Source: CAZMSD01 sp964568855
GTDB taxonomy: Bacteria > CAIWAD01
Length of the DNA: 64,000 bases
Reading direction: 5' to 3'
Assembly (NCBI GenBank): GCA_964568855.1
Contig: CAZMSD010000015.1
Location: 16,728 to 80,727 of the forward strand
Positions 9,077 to 18,331 of this stretch are shown here, piece by piece; position 1 is the first letter of the stretch, and every line of letters starts with the position of its first letter. Position numbers and translations under genes: made by a program. The notes under the pieces are model-generated. The model was not told the origin of the DNA, did no database searches, and was given only the letters and a program-made list of their open reading frames with translations.

Positions 9077-12000
9077 CTTGCCACCCCCACCTGGCCGCGT
9101 TGTATTACGCGGTTGCCGTCCAGCATCACGAAGGGATAGACTCCCGGCAGCAGCGGGTGCCCGCCTGGGGCGGCGTCCCACTCGTATCGCCTGTCGCCCG
9201 TGGGCAGGCTCCTCGCCAGAACGCGCCGCCCGTTGAGGTCGTAGATCTCCAGCCGGAAGCGCACGCTCGGCGGAAGATCGCCGAAATCGAATACGCAGCG
9301 GTCGTTGAAACCGTCGCCGTTGGGCGTGCACACGTTGGGCGTCACGCCAACGGGCTGGACGAACAGGTCGACGCAGCCTTCGTGCTCGTTGTCGGCGGGG
9401 TCGTCCGCGGGATTGCCCGTGCTCAGCTCGATCCGCCAGCAACTGCAGGCGCCCGCCAGGGGCAGTCCGACGGTCATGCTGGTGTCGAGTTCCACTCCCG
9501 CGGGCAGTTCCAGCCAGTCCCAGTCATGGCGCACTCGCTCCACTCCGTCCAGCTCGCCCGCCAGGGTCAGCGGTCCTGCATATCCCCAGCCGCCGGCGTC
9601 GATGCGCAGAACGAATTCCAGCGTATCTCCGTAATACATCCGCGTGGGCGGCGCATCCAGCAGCGACAGGCCGGGATCTCCCCCCGCCTGGCGCAACGTG
9701 AACACTCCCGTCACCTCGGTCGCCAGTTGCATCGCGGTGGAAGTGTCGGCCGCGCTGAAGCGCCAGTGCAACTGCCCGCCGAAGCGCAGTGAGTCTCCCA
9801 ACTGCGGCGCCAGCGAGATCGCGGCCGAGAGATGGCCCTCGTCGAAGGAGGCCTGCGCCAGCGGATCCTGGTGCTGGGCGTCGGGGCTGACGGTCAGGCT
9901 TCCCGAGAAGGCGTCGCCGTCCACTTCCTCCGCCACCCAGTTCAGGAGGTACTCCGCACCCTCGTGCAGCTCGGTCACGCCGGCGGGAGCCTCCACCAGC
10001 CGCGGCGGATCGTCCGCAGGCTCGATCTCGAGCGCCAGTGTGTCCAGGTGGCTGCCGCCCCCCGGATCGTCCAGGCGGAAACGCAACCCCAGGCCCGGGA
10101 AGAGGGCCGAGTTCACGTCCCCGGCCGGCTGCAGCAGCACCGCCAGGGGATCCGTCGCCGTAATCTGGATCACGCTGTCCGGGTCCTGGGCGCCGTGTCC
10201 GAGCAGCGCTTCGATCTCCGCCTGCCAGCCCTCGGTGTCCGCGCCCGGGTAGAAGGTCCAGTCCCGGAAGTCCAGCAGGTAGTCCTGGTCTTCGACCATC
10301 GGCACGGCGGGCGGCCTGGTGTAGAGCACCAGGCGACCCTCGGCCCGCGCCAGGTAACCCTCCGGCGTGCCCAGGTCCAGGATCGAGAAGCGCCACCACA
10401 GCTCACCGCTGTAGTCCGCCGAATCCCCCACCTGGGGAGTCCAGCTCCAGGTCCAGCTGCCGCCTTCCGGCACGTCCACCGTCTGCACGGGCTGCGTGTG
10501 CTCCGCGTCCAGGCTGAGCAGGAACTCGCGCTCCGTGGAATCTCCGTCAACTTCGACCCAGTTGAATTCCAGCTCCAGCAGGGCCCCCTCGCGGGCACCG
10601 CCCTCCTCCGGCGGGAACAGCAGCACCACGGGCGGATCGTCCGCCGGCAGGATCGTCACGGTCAGTGTATCACGAGTCTCGTTGTGCGAAGAATCGGTGA
10701 GCAGCAGCGCCAGGCCCAGCTCGGGATACAGGTCGCTGTTGGCGTGGGACTGGGGCTCCAGATTCAGCTCGAAGCCCGCCTGCCAGCCGACCTGCAGCAC
10801 GGAATCGGGCAGCTGTCCCTCCGTGCCGACGACTCCTTCGACCGCCAGCAGGACCTGGTCCAGCGGGCCGTCCGGGTCCTCGATCAGCGGCCCCAGGTCC
10901 ACCACCTGGGCCTGGTCCTCGTTCAGGGAAGGAAGCCCGCCCGTGAAGTAGGGCGGGTAGGGGCATTCCAGCAGCCCGGTCAGATCAACGTGAACAGTGT
11001 CGCCGAAATCCGCCGGCGCGTTGCCGGCGAGTCGCAGTATGGCCGATTGCAGCCAGGGCCAGGGCTCCTCCATCGGGGGGCAGAAGTACAGCGGCAGGGC
11101 CGCGCTGTCTCCCGGCTGGATGTTCAGCGTATCGACGGTGACACAGAAGCTCTCGGGCGCGCTGGTGCTGTCGTCCCCGGATGGCAGGACCTCCGGCAGG
11201 CCCACCCGCAGCCAGGCATCGCCCTCGTTCGAAATCCACAGGGTATCCCCGGGACAGCCGTCCTCGCAGTCCTCGTGCCCGCCGCAACTCGTTCCCAGGA
11301 AGAGCGAGTCCCCGGAGGCGGTCATTTCGGAGAAGCCCGCCTGGGCGCACAGCGCCACCGCCTCGTTGTAGTGCTGTTGACAGCCCGGCACGTTCCAGGC
11401 CACGCTGAACTGGCCCGAACCGTAGCACGAATCATCGACCGCCTCGGCGTGATACGTCACCTCCACCAGCAGGCTGTCGCCCGGAAACAGCGTCGTTACT
11501 CCGGGATTCGACCAGGAGAAGGGAAAACCTGGATCCACCGGCGGATCCGAGAGGGTCAGCTCGATTTCGGCGGCCACCGACCGATTGTGGAATTCGACCG
11601 TCCGGACAGGTTCCTCGCCCACCGGCACCTGCAGGTAATACAAGGTGTCGGGAACGGTCAACTGGTGCACTCCGACCACCTCGTCCAGATACAGGTTCAA
11701 CCGGCCGTCCTGGTAAAGCACCGCCATGTCGTGATCACCGTCGGCGTTGGCGTCGAAAACGCGCAGGCGGCTGGGCGGAGCGGGAATCGCCCCGTCGGAC
11801 AGGAGATCGACGCCCTCGGGGCTGCGCGGATCCTCGTGCAGGCGGATGCCCGAATGCCCGGCGAAGAGCACGCCGCCGCCCGCGATGGATTCCACGTCGT
11901 GCAGCGGCTCGGGGTAGGTCCAGGTGGAAACGTCGACCCGGTCCTCCACCGGATCGATGTTGCTGAAGACGACCACCCGGCCGTCCTCGCGCCAGGCGAT

Positions 12001-13161
12001 AACGTCCGGCATGTACTGGGGATCGAAGTCGTTCCAGCGCTCCAGGTGTTGCAGTCCTTCGGCCACGGCGGTTTCCGCCGTCCATACGATATGCATCTGC
12101 TCGCCGTCCCAGCCGGCCATCTTCAACGGCTCGGGCGACGATTCGAGCAGCAGCAGGTAGTCCGTGTCGCCTTCCGCCGGGTACTGCTGGCCGTGCAGCA
12201 TCAGCATGTCCAGCGGGTCGCCCAGGCCGCTGAGCAGTACCTCGGCCGAGTCGGGCAGCAATCCCGAGCAGTCGCCGGCGTTGGGATAGAGAATCAGCTC
12301 TCCTCCGCGGTTGGCCACCAGCAGGTCCTGGCACAGGTGATCCGGCCGGGCGCGATAGGCCAGCGCCAGCTTGGGCGATTCGGTGAAGATCTCCTCCTCG
12401 AGGACCATCTGCTCGAACTGGGGAACGTCGTCCGGGCCCGTGCGCAGGAACAGTGTGATCTGCTCCTCCTGGCCGCCCGTGTTGAGCACGAAACCTTGGC
12501 CCTGGTGCCCGCTGAGCGAGATTGTCGACATGCGCCGGTCCACCGACCAGTTGGACAGCAGCTCCCCTCCCAGGCCCTGGGCCTGGGGCGTGCCGGCGCA
12601 GTCCACCAGGCCCAGCATCACGATCCGGTCGCGGGCCACCAGCGTCAGGTCCACCATCCCGTCGCGGTCGAGCTCCATCGGCAGCAGGTCCACCATCTCG
12701 CTGGCCTCGCCCTGCAGCTGGAGGGAGTAGGGCTGGCTTTCGCCGATCCACTCGCAGTCGGAACAGACGAAGGGCCACTCGGTGTGATACATCTCCAGGG
12801 TTACGGTGTCGGCGACGCTCGAGTCCGCCTTCAGCTCGATGCGCACGCGCGAGGCCGTGATCCAGGGATAATTGTCCACCAGCGGGATCAGGAAAACGGT
12901 TTCGTAGGGTGGCTGGCCCACGGGGGAGGGGTTCCAGTAGAGAAACCCGCGCTGCTCGTCGCGGATCTCGATCAACTGCCCGAGCTGCACGAACTCGTCG
13001 ACGGACATGGGCGGCGAAAGCTGCAGCTGGATGTTGTCCAGCGGGCCCAGCGGGTCGCCCGGCGCGGGGGTCACCTGCGAGATCCGCGCCTGCGCGACCT
13101 GCAGCACGCAGCAGAGCGAAAGCGCAGGCACGAAGCGGAAAAACCTGGAACGATCAACCAT
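9073..13161 (-). CDS. Giant secreted protein with T9SS type B (gliding-associated) C-terminal domain
   Basis: 1362 aa from the ATG at 13161; the gene overlaps its upstream neighbour by 8 bp and its downstream neighbour by ATGA. Signal peptide 1-25. Residues about 130-450 look like beta-propeller/FG-GAP units (VANRGGELILYPNAGD, DVIAWREDGRVVVFSNID, VFDANADGDHDMAVLYQDGR). ASPM/HYDIN-like Ig domains come next (LQVPVGEEPVRTVEFHN). Two or more cadherin-like repeats follow, sharing the pattern LNEDQAQVVDLGPLIEDPDG. The last 90 residues have CTPNGDGFNDRCVFD, LEIYDLNGRRVL and LLPGVYPFVM, the hallmark of the gliding motility-associated (CHU_C) sorting domain recognised by T9SS. Probably a surface adhesin or stalk, like a small SprB. 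Confidence 0.8.
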   Translation of the reverse strand: MVDRSRFFRFVPALSLCCVLQVAQARISQVTPAPGDPLGPLDNIQLQLSPPMSVDEFVQLGQLIEIRDEQRGFLYWNPSPVGQPPYETVFLIPLVDNYPWITASRVRIELKADSSVADTVTLEMYHTEWPFVCSDCEWIGESQPYSLQLQGEASEMVDLLPMELDRDGMVDLTLVARDRIVMLGLVDCAGTPQAQGLGGELLSNWSVDRRMSTISLSGHQGQGFVLNTGGQEEQITLFLRTGPDDVPQFEQMVLEEEIFTESPKLALAYRARPDHLCQDLLVANRGGELILYPNAGDCSGLLPDSAEVLLSGLGDPLDMLMLHGQQYPAEGDTDYLLLLESSPEPLKMAGWDGEQMHIVWTAETAVAEGLQHLERWNDFDPQYMPDVIAWREDGRVVVFSNIDPVEDRVDVSTWTYPEPLHDVESIAGGGVLFAGHSGIRLHEDPRSPEGVDLLSDGAIPAPPSRLRVFDANADGDHDMAVLYQDGRLNLYLDEVVGVHQLTVPDTLYYLQVPVGEEPVRTVEFHNRSVAAEIELTLSDPPVDPGFPFSWSNPGVTTLFPGDSLLVEVTYHAEAVDDSCYGSGQFSVAWNVPGCQQHYNEAVALCAQAGFSEMTASGDSLFLGTSCGGHEDCEDGCPGDTLWISNEGDAWLRVGLPEVLPSGDDSTSAPESFCVTVDTLNIQPGDSAALPLYFCPPMEEPWPWLQSAILRLAGNAPADFGDTVHVDLTGLLECPYPPYFTGGLPSLNEDQAQVVDLGPLIEDPDGPLDQVLLAVEGVVGTEGQLPDSVLQVGWQAGFELNLEPQSHANSDLYPELGLALLLTDSSHNETRDTLTVTILPADDPPVVLLFPPEEGGAREGALLELEFNWVEVDGDSTEREFLLSLDAEHTQPVQTVDVPEGGSWTWSWTPQVGDSADYSGELWWRFSILDLGTPEGYLARAEGRLVLYTRPPAVPMVEDQDYLLDFRDWTFYPGADTEGWQAEIEALLGHGAQDPDSVIQITATDPLAVLLQPAGDVNSALFPGLGLRFRLDDPGGGSHLDTLALEIEPADDPPRLVEAPAGVTELHEGAEYLLNWVAEEVDGDAFSGSLTVSPDAQHQDPLAQASFDEGHLSAAISLAPQLGDSLRFGGQLHWRFSAADTSTAMQLATEVTGVFTLRQAGGDPGLSLLDAPPTRMYYGDTLEFVLRIDAGGWGYAGPLTLAGELDGVERVRHDWDWLELPAGVELDTSMTVGLPLAGACSCWRIELSTGNPADDPADNEHEGCVDLFVQPVGVTPNVCTPNGDGFNDRCVFDFGDLPPSVRFRLEIYDLNGRRVLARSLPTGDRRYEWDAAPGGHPLLPGVYPFVMLDGNRVIQRGQVGVAR

Positions 13162-14059
13162 CGCTTCCACCTGTATCACCGGAATCTTTGAGCTTGTCGA
13201 TGAAGCGCAGCCACAGGGCCGTATCGCGGTAACCGCGGGGTCGCAGGTCCTCGAAGGCGCCGCGGGCCTCGGCGTAACGGCCCGTGCGCGCCAGGGCGAC
13301 GGCCCGCAGGTAGCGCTCGTCGCGCCCCCGGGGAGGCCGCCGGGTGAACTCGAGCAGCAGCCGGGACCAGGCACCGGCCGCACCCAGCGCTTCGAGGTCG
13401 CCGGTATCCAGATCGCCGACCGCCGTCCGGTATGCCTCGCAGATGTCGTTCGTCCGATCGGGATGCCTCAGCAGCAGGCGAACCAGGTCCCGATGATCCG
13501 GATCGGCTCCCGGGCGCCTGAGCAGCGCCAGGCAGGCCTCCGCGCCGCCGGCCCTCAGGGCCAGGTCCAGGCCTTCGCGGGGCAGCGAGGCGAAGCGCTC
13601 GAAGATGCTGTCGGGCGCCGTTTCCGGCGACCTGCCCGTCTCCTCGGCTGCGGCCGCCAGGGCCCGCACCCAGCATTCGGCCATCGCGCGGCCGCCTCCC
13701 AGAGCGCGGTCCAGCAATCGGTAGATCGAATCCCGTTCCGCCGGCGGGCGGGCGTCCGCCCAGCGGCAGAGATCCCGCCGCCAATCCGCCGGCAACCGGC
13801 CTTCCAGGGTTTCGGCCGCCGCCCGCAGGTCGCCGTCCTGCCAGCGCAGCCAGGCCAGCTGTCGCAATTCCTCGCTCGAGGGCCGGCCGCCGGCGGCGCG
13901 CAGCGATTCGAGCTGCTGCTCCAGCGCCTCTCTCGCGCGGGTCGTTTCCCCGGCGATCAGCAGGTCGCCCGGCGAGGGAGTCAGGTCGACGCAGGCGACG
14001 GTCCCTGCCAGGACAATCGGAACCAGCGCCCGCATAATGTGGATCCGCCGGACTCTCAT
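13154..14059 (-). CDS. Lipoprotein with helical (TPR-like) repeats
   Basis: 301 aa from the ATG at 14059, which has AGGAAGG immediately upstream and gives an n-region MRVRRIH followed by a lipobox VLAGTVAC; a start at 14035 would also keep the lipobox. After the Cys, the protein is Ala/Arg/Leu-rich helical repeats (LLIAGETTRAREALEQQLES, LAWLRWQDGDLRAAAETLEG, ALARTGRYAEARGAFEDLRP) of TPR type. It is the first gene of the secretion-like operon and begins 16 bp after selB ends. By position it could be an assembly lipoprotein for the giant cargo or its translocon, as several Gld/Por lipoproteins are. Confidence 0.65.
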   Translation of the reverse strand: MRVRRIHIMRALVPIVLAGTVACVDLTPSPGDLLIAGETTRAREALEQQLESLRAAGGRPSSEELRQLAWLRWQDGDLRAAAETLEGRLPADWRRDLCRWADARPPAERDSIYRLLDRALGGGRAMAECWVRALAAAAEETGRSPETAPDSIFERFASLPREGLDLALRAGGAEACLALLRRPGADPDHRDLVRLLLRHPDRTNDICEAYRTAVGDLDTGDLEALGAAGAWSRLLLEFTRRPPRGRDERYLRAVALARTGRYAEARGAFEDLRPRGYRDTALWLRFIDKLKDSGDTGGSDG

Positions 14060-14075
14060 CCTTCCTACGAAATGC

Positions 14076-15992
14076 TCAATCCTTGAATACCCTGAAGTTA
14101 CCGTTTCGCTCCGTGCTTCCCCGCCCGTCCAGGTATTCAAGAAAAGGTACGGAAAATCGACGCGCCGCCCCGTCCAGGGCCTTGCCCGCCTCGCTTACGG
14201 TGAAGCCATGTTCAGAATTATCGGACAGGCTCTTCAAGGTATTGAGCGCGCGTTTGAAGACGCCGCGGCTGAGGTGGATTTCGGGCGTGACCTGAACCAC
14301 GCTGCCTTCGTTGCGGCACAAGGCCAGGAGGCGCTTGACCTCCGCCGTGCTCAGGTCGCGGCGGCTCGCGAGCTCGGCCGGGCGGGGAGCGCTGTAGGCG
14401 GCCTTCTCGAGCTCCGTCACCAGGCGGCGCATCTGTTCGCGCAGTTCCTCGGGTACGCGCACTTCGTGCTCCCGAAGCGAGACGACTCCACCGTCGCGGG
14501 TCAGCGCGCCTGAGCCTTCCAGGGTTCCCAGCAGGTGCTCGAAGAAGGCCTGATCCCCGGAGGGCTGTCCCGTTCGCGGAAAGAGTTCGCTCCGCAACTG
14601 GGCGGAGGGCATCCCCGGCAGCTCGGGCCGCGATTCGTGATACTCCCTCAACTTATCGAGCAGCTTCGCCGAGATCCGCTCATGGATCTTCGTCGAGATG
14701 TAGACGGTGCGGCTGCCCAGCTCCAAGGCTGCCGCCGATCCCTCGTCCGCCAGCTTGCGGAGGGGTTGTCGCAGCTCCTCGAAGGTGGCGCCCGTCTTCT
14801 CCTGCAGCGCCTCCGCCGTCCACAGCGGGTCCTGCAGGCTGTGGAGGATTCCGTGCATTTGCCGGGCGAGGTCCTCGTCCGCGATGCGCTGCAGGCGCTC
14901 CACCACCTGCCCGGATCCCTGGCGGTGCTTGCGCGGCGTCGGATCGACCACTTCGCCGCCGCCGATGGTGACCTGGGGCGAATAGCGGCGTATCACGAAC
15001 CGGTCGCCGGCCAGGGCGGTCACGAGGCTTTCCAGCCGCAGCTGCGCGTAGCAGGATTCGCCTCCCGCGAGTTCTTCACGGCCCAGCAGCACGGCCCTGG
15101 CCATCAGTTCGGAAGTTCCGACGTGTACCCGCAGGCGATCACGGTTGCGCAGGCGGAACGCCCCGGGCAGGATCTCCAGCCGGGCGTCGAGCATGTAACT
15201 CGGCTTCAGCACCCCGGGGCTCGCCAAGCAGTCGCCGCGCCGGACCTGGCCCAGCCCCACGCCCTGCAGGTTGACCGCCGCCCTGTCCCCCTGTTGCACC
15301 AGCTCTACCGCGTGCCCGTGGATCTGCAGGTTCCTGATCCGGGTGCGAGTGCCTCCGGGCAGGATTTCCACCTCGTCGCCGGCGGCGGCGGATCCGGAGA
15401 TCACCGTGCCGGTCACCACGGTTCCATAGCCCTTGATGTTGAAAGCGCGGTCGACGAATTCGCGGAAGATACCGCGCCTGTCCGGCGGCGGCAGTTCCTC
15501 CAGCCGCGCGCGCAGGATTTCTCCAAGCTCGGGAATCCCCCTGCCGCTCAGCGAATCCACGCAGACAATCGGGCTGGATTCGAGAAAACTACCCGTGACG
15601 AAACTGCTCAACTCTTCGCGCACAAGCTCGAGCCATTCCTCCTCCACCGTGTCGACCTTGGTTATCACGGCCATGCCGTGTCGCACGCCCAGGAGGCGCA
15701 GGATGTCGAAGTGCTCGCGCGTCTGGGGCATGATCCCGTCGTCGGCGGCCACCACCAGCAGGACGAAGTCCACGGTGGCCGCGCCGGTGACCATGTTCTT
15801 GATGAAGCGCTCGTGCCCGGGGACGTCGATGACGGTGATGTTCTCGCCAAGGAAGGCGAATCCGAGGTCGATGGTAATCTGGCGCTGCTGTTCTTCCTTG
15901 AGCGTGTCGGTGTCCACGCCTGTGAGAGCCTTTACCAGGGCCGTCTTGCCGTGGTCGATGTGGCCGGCGGTTCCGATTACGATGTGAGACAT
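14076..15992 (-). CDS. selB: Selenocysteine-specific translation elongation factor SelB
   Basis: 638 aa, normal family length. The N-terminal GTPase has the P-loop GTAGHIDHGKT (7-17), DVPGHERFIKNM (G3) and ITKVD (G4; the T in place of N is usual in SelB). EF-Tu-like domains 2/3 include GYGTVVTGTVISGSA and the SelB domain IV/winged-helix region covers about 370-638. SelB delivers Sec-tRNA to UGA codons followed by a SECIS hairpin. It lies 11 bp downstream of the djlA-like gene and one gene away from selA, so the pair is probably cotranscribed. selD and selC are not in the window. Confidence 0.95.
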   Translation of the reverse strand: MSHIVIGTAGHIDHGKTALVKALTGVDTDTLKEEQQRQITIDLGFAFLGENITVIDVPGHERFIKNMVTGAATVDFVLLVVAADDGIMPQTREHFDILRLLGVRHGMAVITKVDTVEEEWLELVREELSSFVTGSFLESSPIVCVDSLSGRGIPELGEILRARLEELPPPDRRGIFREFVDRAFNIKGYGTVVTGTVISGSAAAGDEVEILPGGTRTRIRNLQIHGHAVELVQQGDRAAVNLQGVGLGQVRRGDCLASPGVLKPSYMLDARLEILPGAFRLRNRDRLRVHVGTSELMARAVLLGREELAGGESCYAQLRLESLVTALAGDRFVIRRYSPQVTIGGGEVVDPTPRKHRQGSGQVVERLQRIADEDLARQMHGILHSLQDPLWTAEALQEKTGATFEELRQPLRKLADEGSAAALELGSRTVYISTKIHERISAKLLDKLREYHESRPELPGMPSAQLRSELFPRTGQPSGDQAFFEHLLGTLEGSGALTRDGGVVSLREHEVRVPEELREQMRRLVTELEKAAYSAPRPAELASRRDLSTAEVKRLLALCRNEGSVVQVTPEIHLSRGVFKRALNTLKSLSDNSEHGFTVSEAGKALDGAARRFSVPFLEYLDGRGSTERNGNFRVFKD

Positions 15993-16003
15993 TCCGTCCC
16001 CGT

Positions 16004-16783
16004 TCAGAGCTTGCGTTCCTTGCGGATCGCGGACCAGGCGTGCTGCAGGTTCTTGAACTTCTCTTCAGCGAAGGAGCGGTACTCGTCTCCAAGATGCGCG
16101 ACGCGGTCGGGGTGGAATTTCTTGGCCAGTTCGCGGTAGGCCCTCTTCAGTTCCTCGTCGGCTGCCGAGGGATTCATGCCCAGAACCTCGTAGTGACTGC
16201 TCGCGGCGGCGGGCCCGCCGGCAGGCCGGCTGCTGCCGAAGACGGCCCGCAGGTCCTCTTCGCTGATCCCCAGCCTGCGGGCGATTTCCTGGACCGCGCG
16301 CGTCTCCTCCGGGTGCAGCTCGCCGTCGGCCATGGCGATGGTGAACAGGAAATGAAGGATTTCAAGCCGGTCGTGATACCCCATGTGGGCCGTGATCTGA
16401 GCGCAGATCTCGGAGACGTCGAACTCGCGCTCCAGGATCTGCCTGAGCATCTTGAGCATGTCCTGAGCGTTGTCCTGGCCAAATTGCGCCACCAGGAATT
16501 CTCGGACCTTGCGGACCTCGGAGGAAAGCACGCGCCGGTCGGCGCGTATCACGTGCGCGCACAGCGCCAGCAGGGCCACCGCGAAGTTGCCGCCCAGATT
16601 CCGCTGGAAGCTTTCCTGGTGGCTGTTTACGTATTCCGCGTTGCGGTAGTAGTTGTAGGGAATCTCCCGCGCTCGGCCGCGCTGGTCGAAGATGTTGCCG
16701 ATCATTCCGCCGAAGAGCGCTCCCAGCGGGCCGAACATCGCCCACCCCAGACCGCCGCCGATCAGTTTGCCTGCCCAGGCCAT
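16004..16783 (-). CDS. DjlA-like co-chaperone (TM + TerB + J domain)
   Basis: 259 aa. N-terminal membrane segment with the DjlA-style glycine pattern (FGPLGALFGGMIGNIFDQ, about 17-34), a TerB-like helical domain (about 65-165; ALLALCAHVIRADRRVLSSE, LFTIAMADGELHPEETRAVQ) and a C-terminal J domain (about 195-259) with the HPD tripeptide in KKFHPDRV. J proteins stimulate DnaK; DjlA is the inner-membrane form. It sits between selA and selB with gaps of about 10 bp, an unusual place. This might mean it helps fold something produced with selenoproteins, or it may be chance. Domain order matches DjlA; the name is by similarity only. Confidence 0.85.
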   Translation of the reverse strand: MAWAGKLIGGGLGWAMFGPLGALFGGMIGNIFDQRGRAREIPYNYYRNAEYVNSHQESFQRNLGGNFAVALLALCAHVIRADRRVLSSEVRKVREFLVAQFGQDNAQDMLKMLRQILEREFDVSEICAQITAHMGYHDRLEILHFLFTIAMADGELHPEETRAVQEIARRLGISEEDLRAVFGSSRPAGGPAAASSHYEVLGMNPSAADEELKRAYRELAKKFHPDRVAHLGDEYRSFAEEKFKNLQHAWSAIRKERKL

Positions 16784-16792
16784 TCCAGCTCC

Positions 16793-18244
16793 TTATCGTT
16801 TTGCAGCGTCGCCCAGGACCGCCGTCAGCGCGGCGGCCAGATCGGGCAGCTCGGATTCGTCCACCGTCTTCAGGTCCACCAGCAGAGCCTCGTCCCTGAC
16901 CCTGCAAACCACCGCGGGTCGGCCCAGGCGCAACCGGCGGTGCAGCTGCTCGGCGGATCCGCCCGCGGCGCCGATGCGCAGCGCGGCGCTGGGCAGGTCC
17001 TGCTCCGGCAGCGCCCCTGATCCCGTCCGGGCTACGCTGTCGACCAGCCGGAGATTCTCCTCTTCCAGGCGATCCTCCAGCAACTCCGCCAGGCGGCGGG
17101 CGCGCTTTCTGACCGCCTCGCGCGGTTCCGTCAACATCCGGAACGCGGGCAGCTCGGCGGGCCGATCGCCCGCCTCGAGGTAGACCTGGAGCACCGCCTC
17201 GAGGGCGGCCAGGGACATCTTGTCGCAGCGCAACGCGCGCATCATGGGATTGCGGGCCAGTCGACGGACGAGTTCCCGCCGGCCGAGTACGATGCCGGCC
17301 TGCGGGCCGCCAAGCAGCTTGTCGCCGCTGAAACTGACCAGGTCGGCCCCCGCCTCGAGCGAGGCCGCGACCAGCGGCTCGGGTCGCTCGACGCCCGGGA
17401 AGTCAACCAGGGCGCCGCTGCCCAGGTCGTCCAGCAGCAGGACGCCGCGCTCGCGGGACAGCTCCGCCAACTCGGCCAACGGCACCTCGCTGGTGAAGCC
17501 GACGATCTTGAAGTTCGAGCTGTGCACCCTCAGCAGCGCCGCCGTCCCGGGCGTCAGGGCTTCCGCGTAGTCCCGCAGGTGGGTCCGGTTTGTAGTTCCC
17601 ACCTCGACCAGTCGGCACCCGCTGCGGCGGACCACGTCGGGGATCCTGAAGCCGCCGCCGATCTCCACCTGCTGCCCGCGTGATACAACGACACCGCGCC
17701 GGTTGCAGAGCGTGTTGAGCATCAGGTAGACGGCCGCGGCGTTGTTGTTGCAGACCAGCGCGTCCTCCGCGCCGGTGAGGACCTTCAGCAGACCGCGGAC
17801 CCGCTCTTCCCGTCGCCCGCGCCGTCCGGAATCCAGCTCGTATTCCAGGTCGCAATAGCCGGCCAGGACCTCGTTCAACCTCGTGCGGACCCGCTCCGGC
17901 AGCGCGGCCCGACCGAGTCCCGTGTGCAGCACGACGCCGGAGGCATTGATCACGCGCCTCATCCGCCCCGCCGACAGCGCCTCGACCCGCGAGCAGACCA
18001 GGGCCGCCAGCGCCTCGACGGCGGCCGGCCTGCGCACGCGCCCCGCCAGGATCCTCTCCCGCCGGCCCTCGATCACGTCGCGAACGATCCGTACGAGGTA
18101 GGACCGCGCGATGCGCTGCTCGAGCCCGCGCAGCCGCGGATGCCCCAGCAGTCGATCGACTCCGGGCAGGGAACGCAGCAGTTCCTCCCGGCCCGCGGAC
18201 TCGTCCCGGTTGACGGACCCGACACTTGTATCACTGTTGCACAT
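16793..18244 (-). CDS. selA: L-seryl-tRNA(Sec) selenium transferase SelA
   Basis: 483 aa from the ATG at 18244; the frame extends to a GTG at 18307, but SelA proteins normally start about 20 residues before the LRSLPxVDRLL block, which fits the ATG. PLP-enzyme motifs are present: NNNAAAVYLMLNTLC, VEVGTTNRTHLRDY, LLLDDLGSGAL and the PLP-lysine segment SFSGDKLLGGPQAG. SelA converts Ser-tRNA(Sec) to Sec-tRNA(Sec) using selenophosphate. It heads the selA-djlA-selB run, with a 9 bp gap to djlA. The start region itself contains one GTGATAC repeat (GTATCAC on the plus strand at 18228). Confidence 0.95.
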   Translation of the reverse strand: MCNSDTSVGSVNRDESAGREELLRSLPGVDRLLGHPRLRGLEQRIARSYLVRIVRDVIEGRRERILAGRVRRPAAVEALAALVCSRVEALSAGRMRRVINASGVVLHTGLGRAALPERVRTRLNEVLAGYCDLEYELDSGRRGRREERVRGLLKVLTGAEDALVCNNNAAAVYLMLNTLCNRRGVVVSRGQQVEIGGGFRIPDVVRRSGCRLVEVGTTNRTHLRDYAEALTPGTAALLRVHSSNFKIVGFTSEVPLAELAELSRERGVLLLDDLGSGALVDFPGVERPEPLVAASLEAGADLVSFSGDKLLGGPQAGIVLGRRELVRRLARNPMMRALRCDKMSLAALEAVLQVYLEAGDRPAELPAFRMLTEPREAVRKRARRLAELLEDRLEEENLRLVDSVARTGSGALPEQDLPSAALRIGAAGGSAEQLHRRLRLGRPAVVCRVRDEALLVDLKTVDESELPDLAAALTAVLGDAAKR

Positions 18245-18307
18245 GCTGCGATTGGTTCTGTCTGTTGAACGGCGGCGATGTAAGTTCTGGGCCCGTTTCC
18301 CGAGCAC

Positions 18308-18327
18308 GCGCGCTCAGACGAGCGCGC
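18308..18327 (-). terminator. GC-rich hairpin between the barrel gene and selA
   Basis: GCGCGCT, a six-base loop, then AGCGCGC: a perfect 7-bp stem 5 bp past the stop of the DUF6029-like gene on the minus strand. No T-run follows, so it may slow or attenuate transcription rather than end it. It overlaps the possible long N-terminus of selA, one more reason to prefer the shorter SelA start. Confidence 0.35.
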
Positions 18328-18331
18328 GCAC

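Noticed and set aside
9832..13191. Plus-strand open frame of 1119 codons
   Set aside because: It is the antisense of the giant T9SS cargo gene; long shadow frames are expected at this GC, and the product is His/Gln/Arg-rich without any domain or signal.
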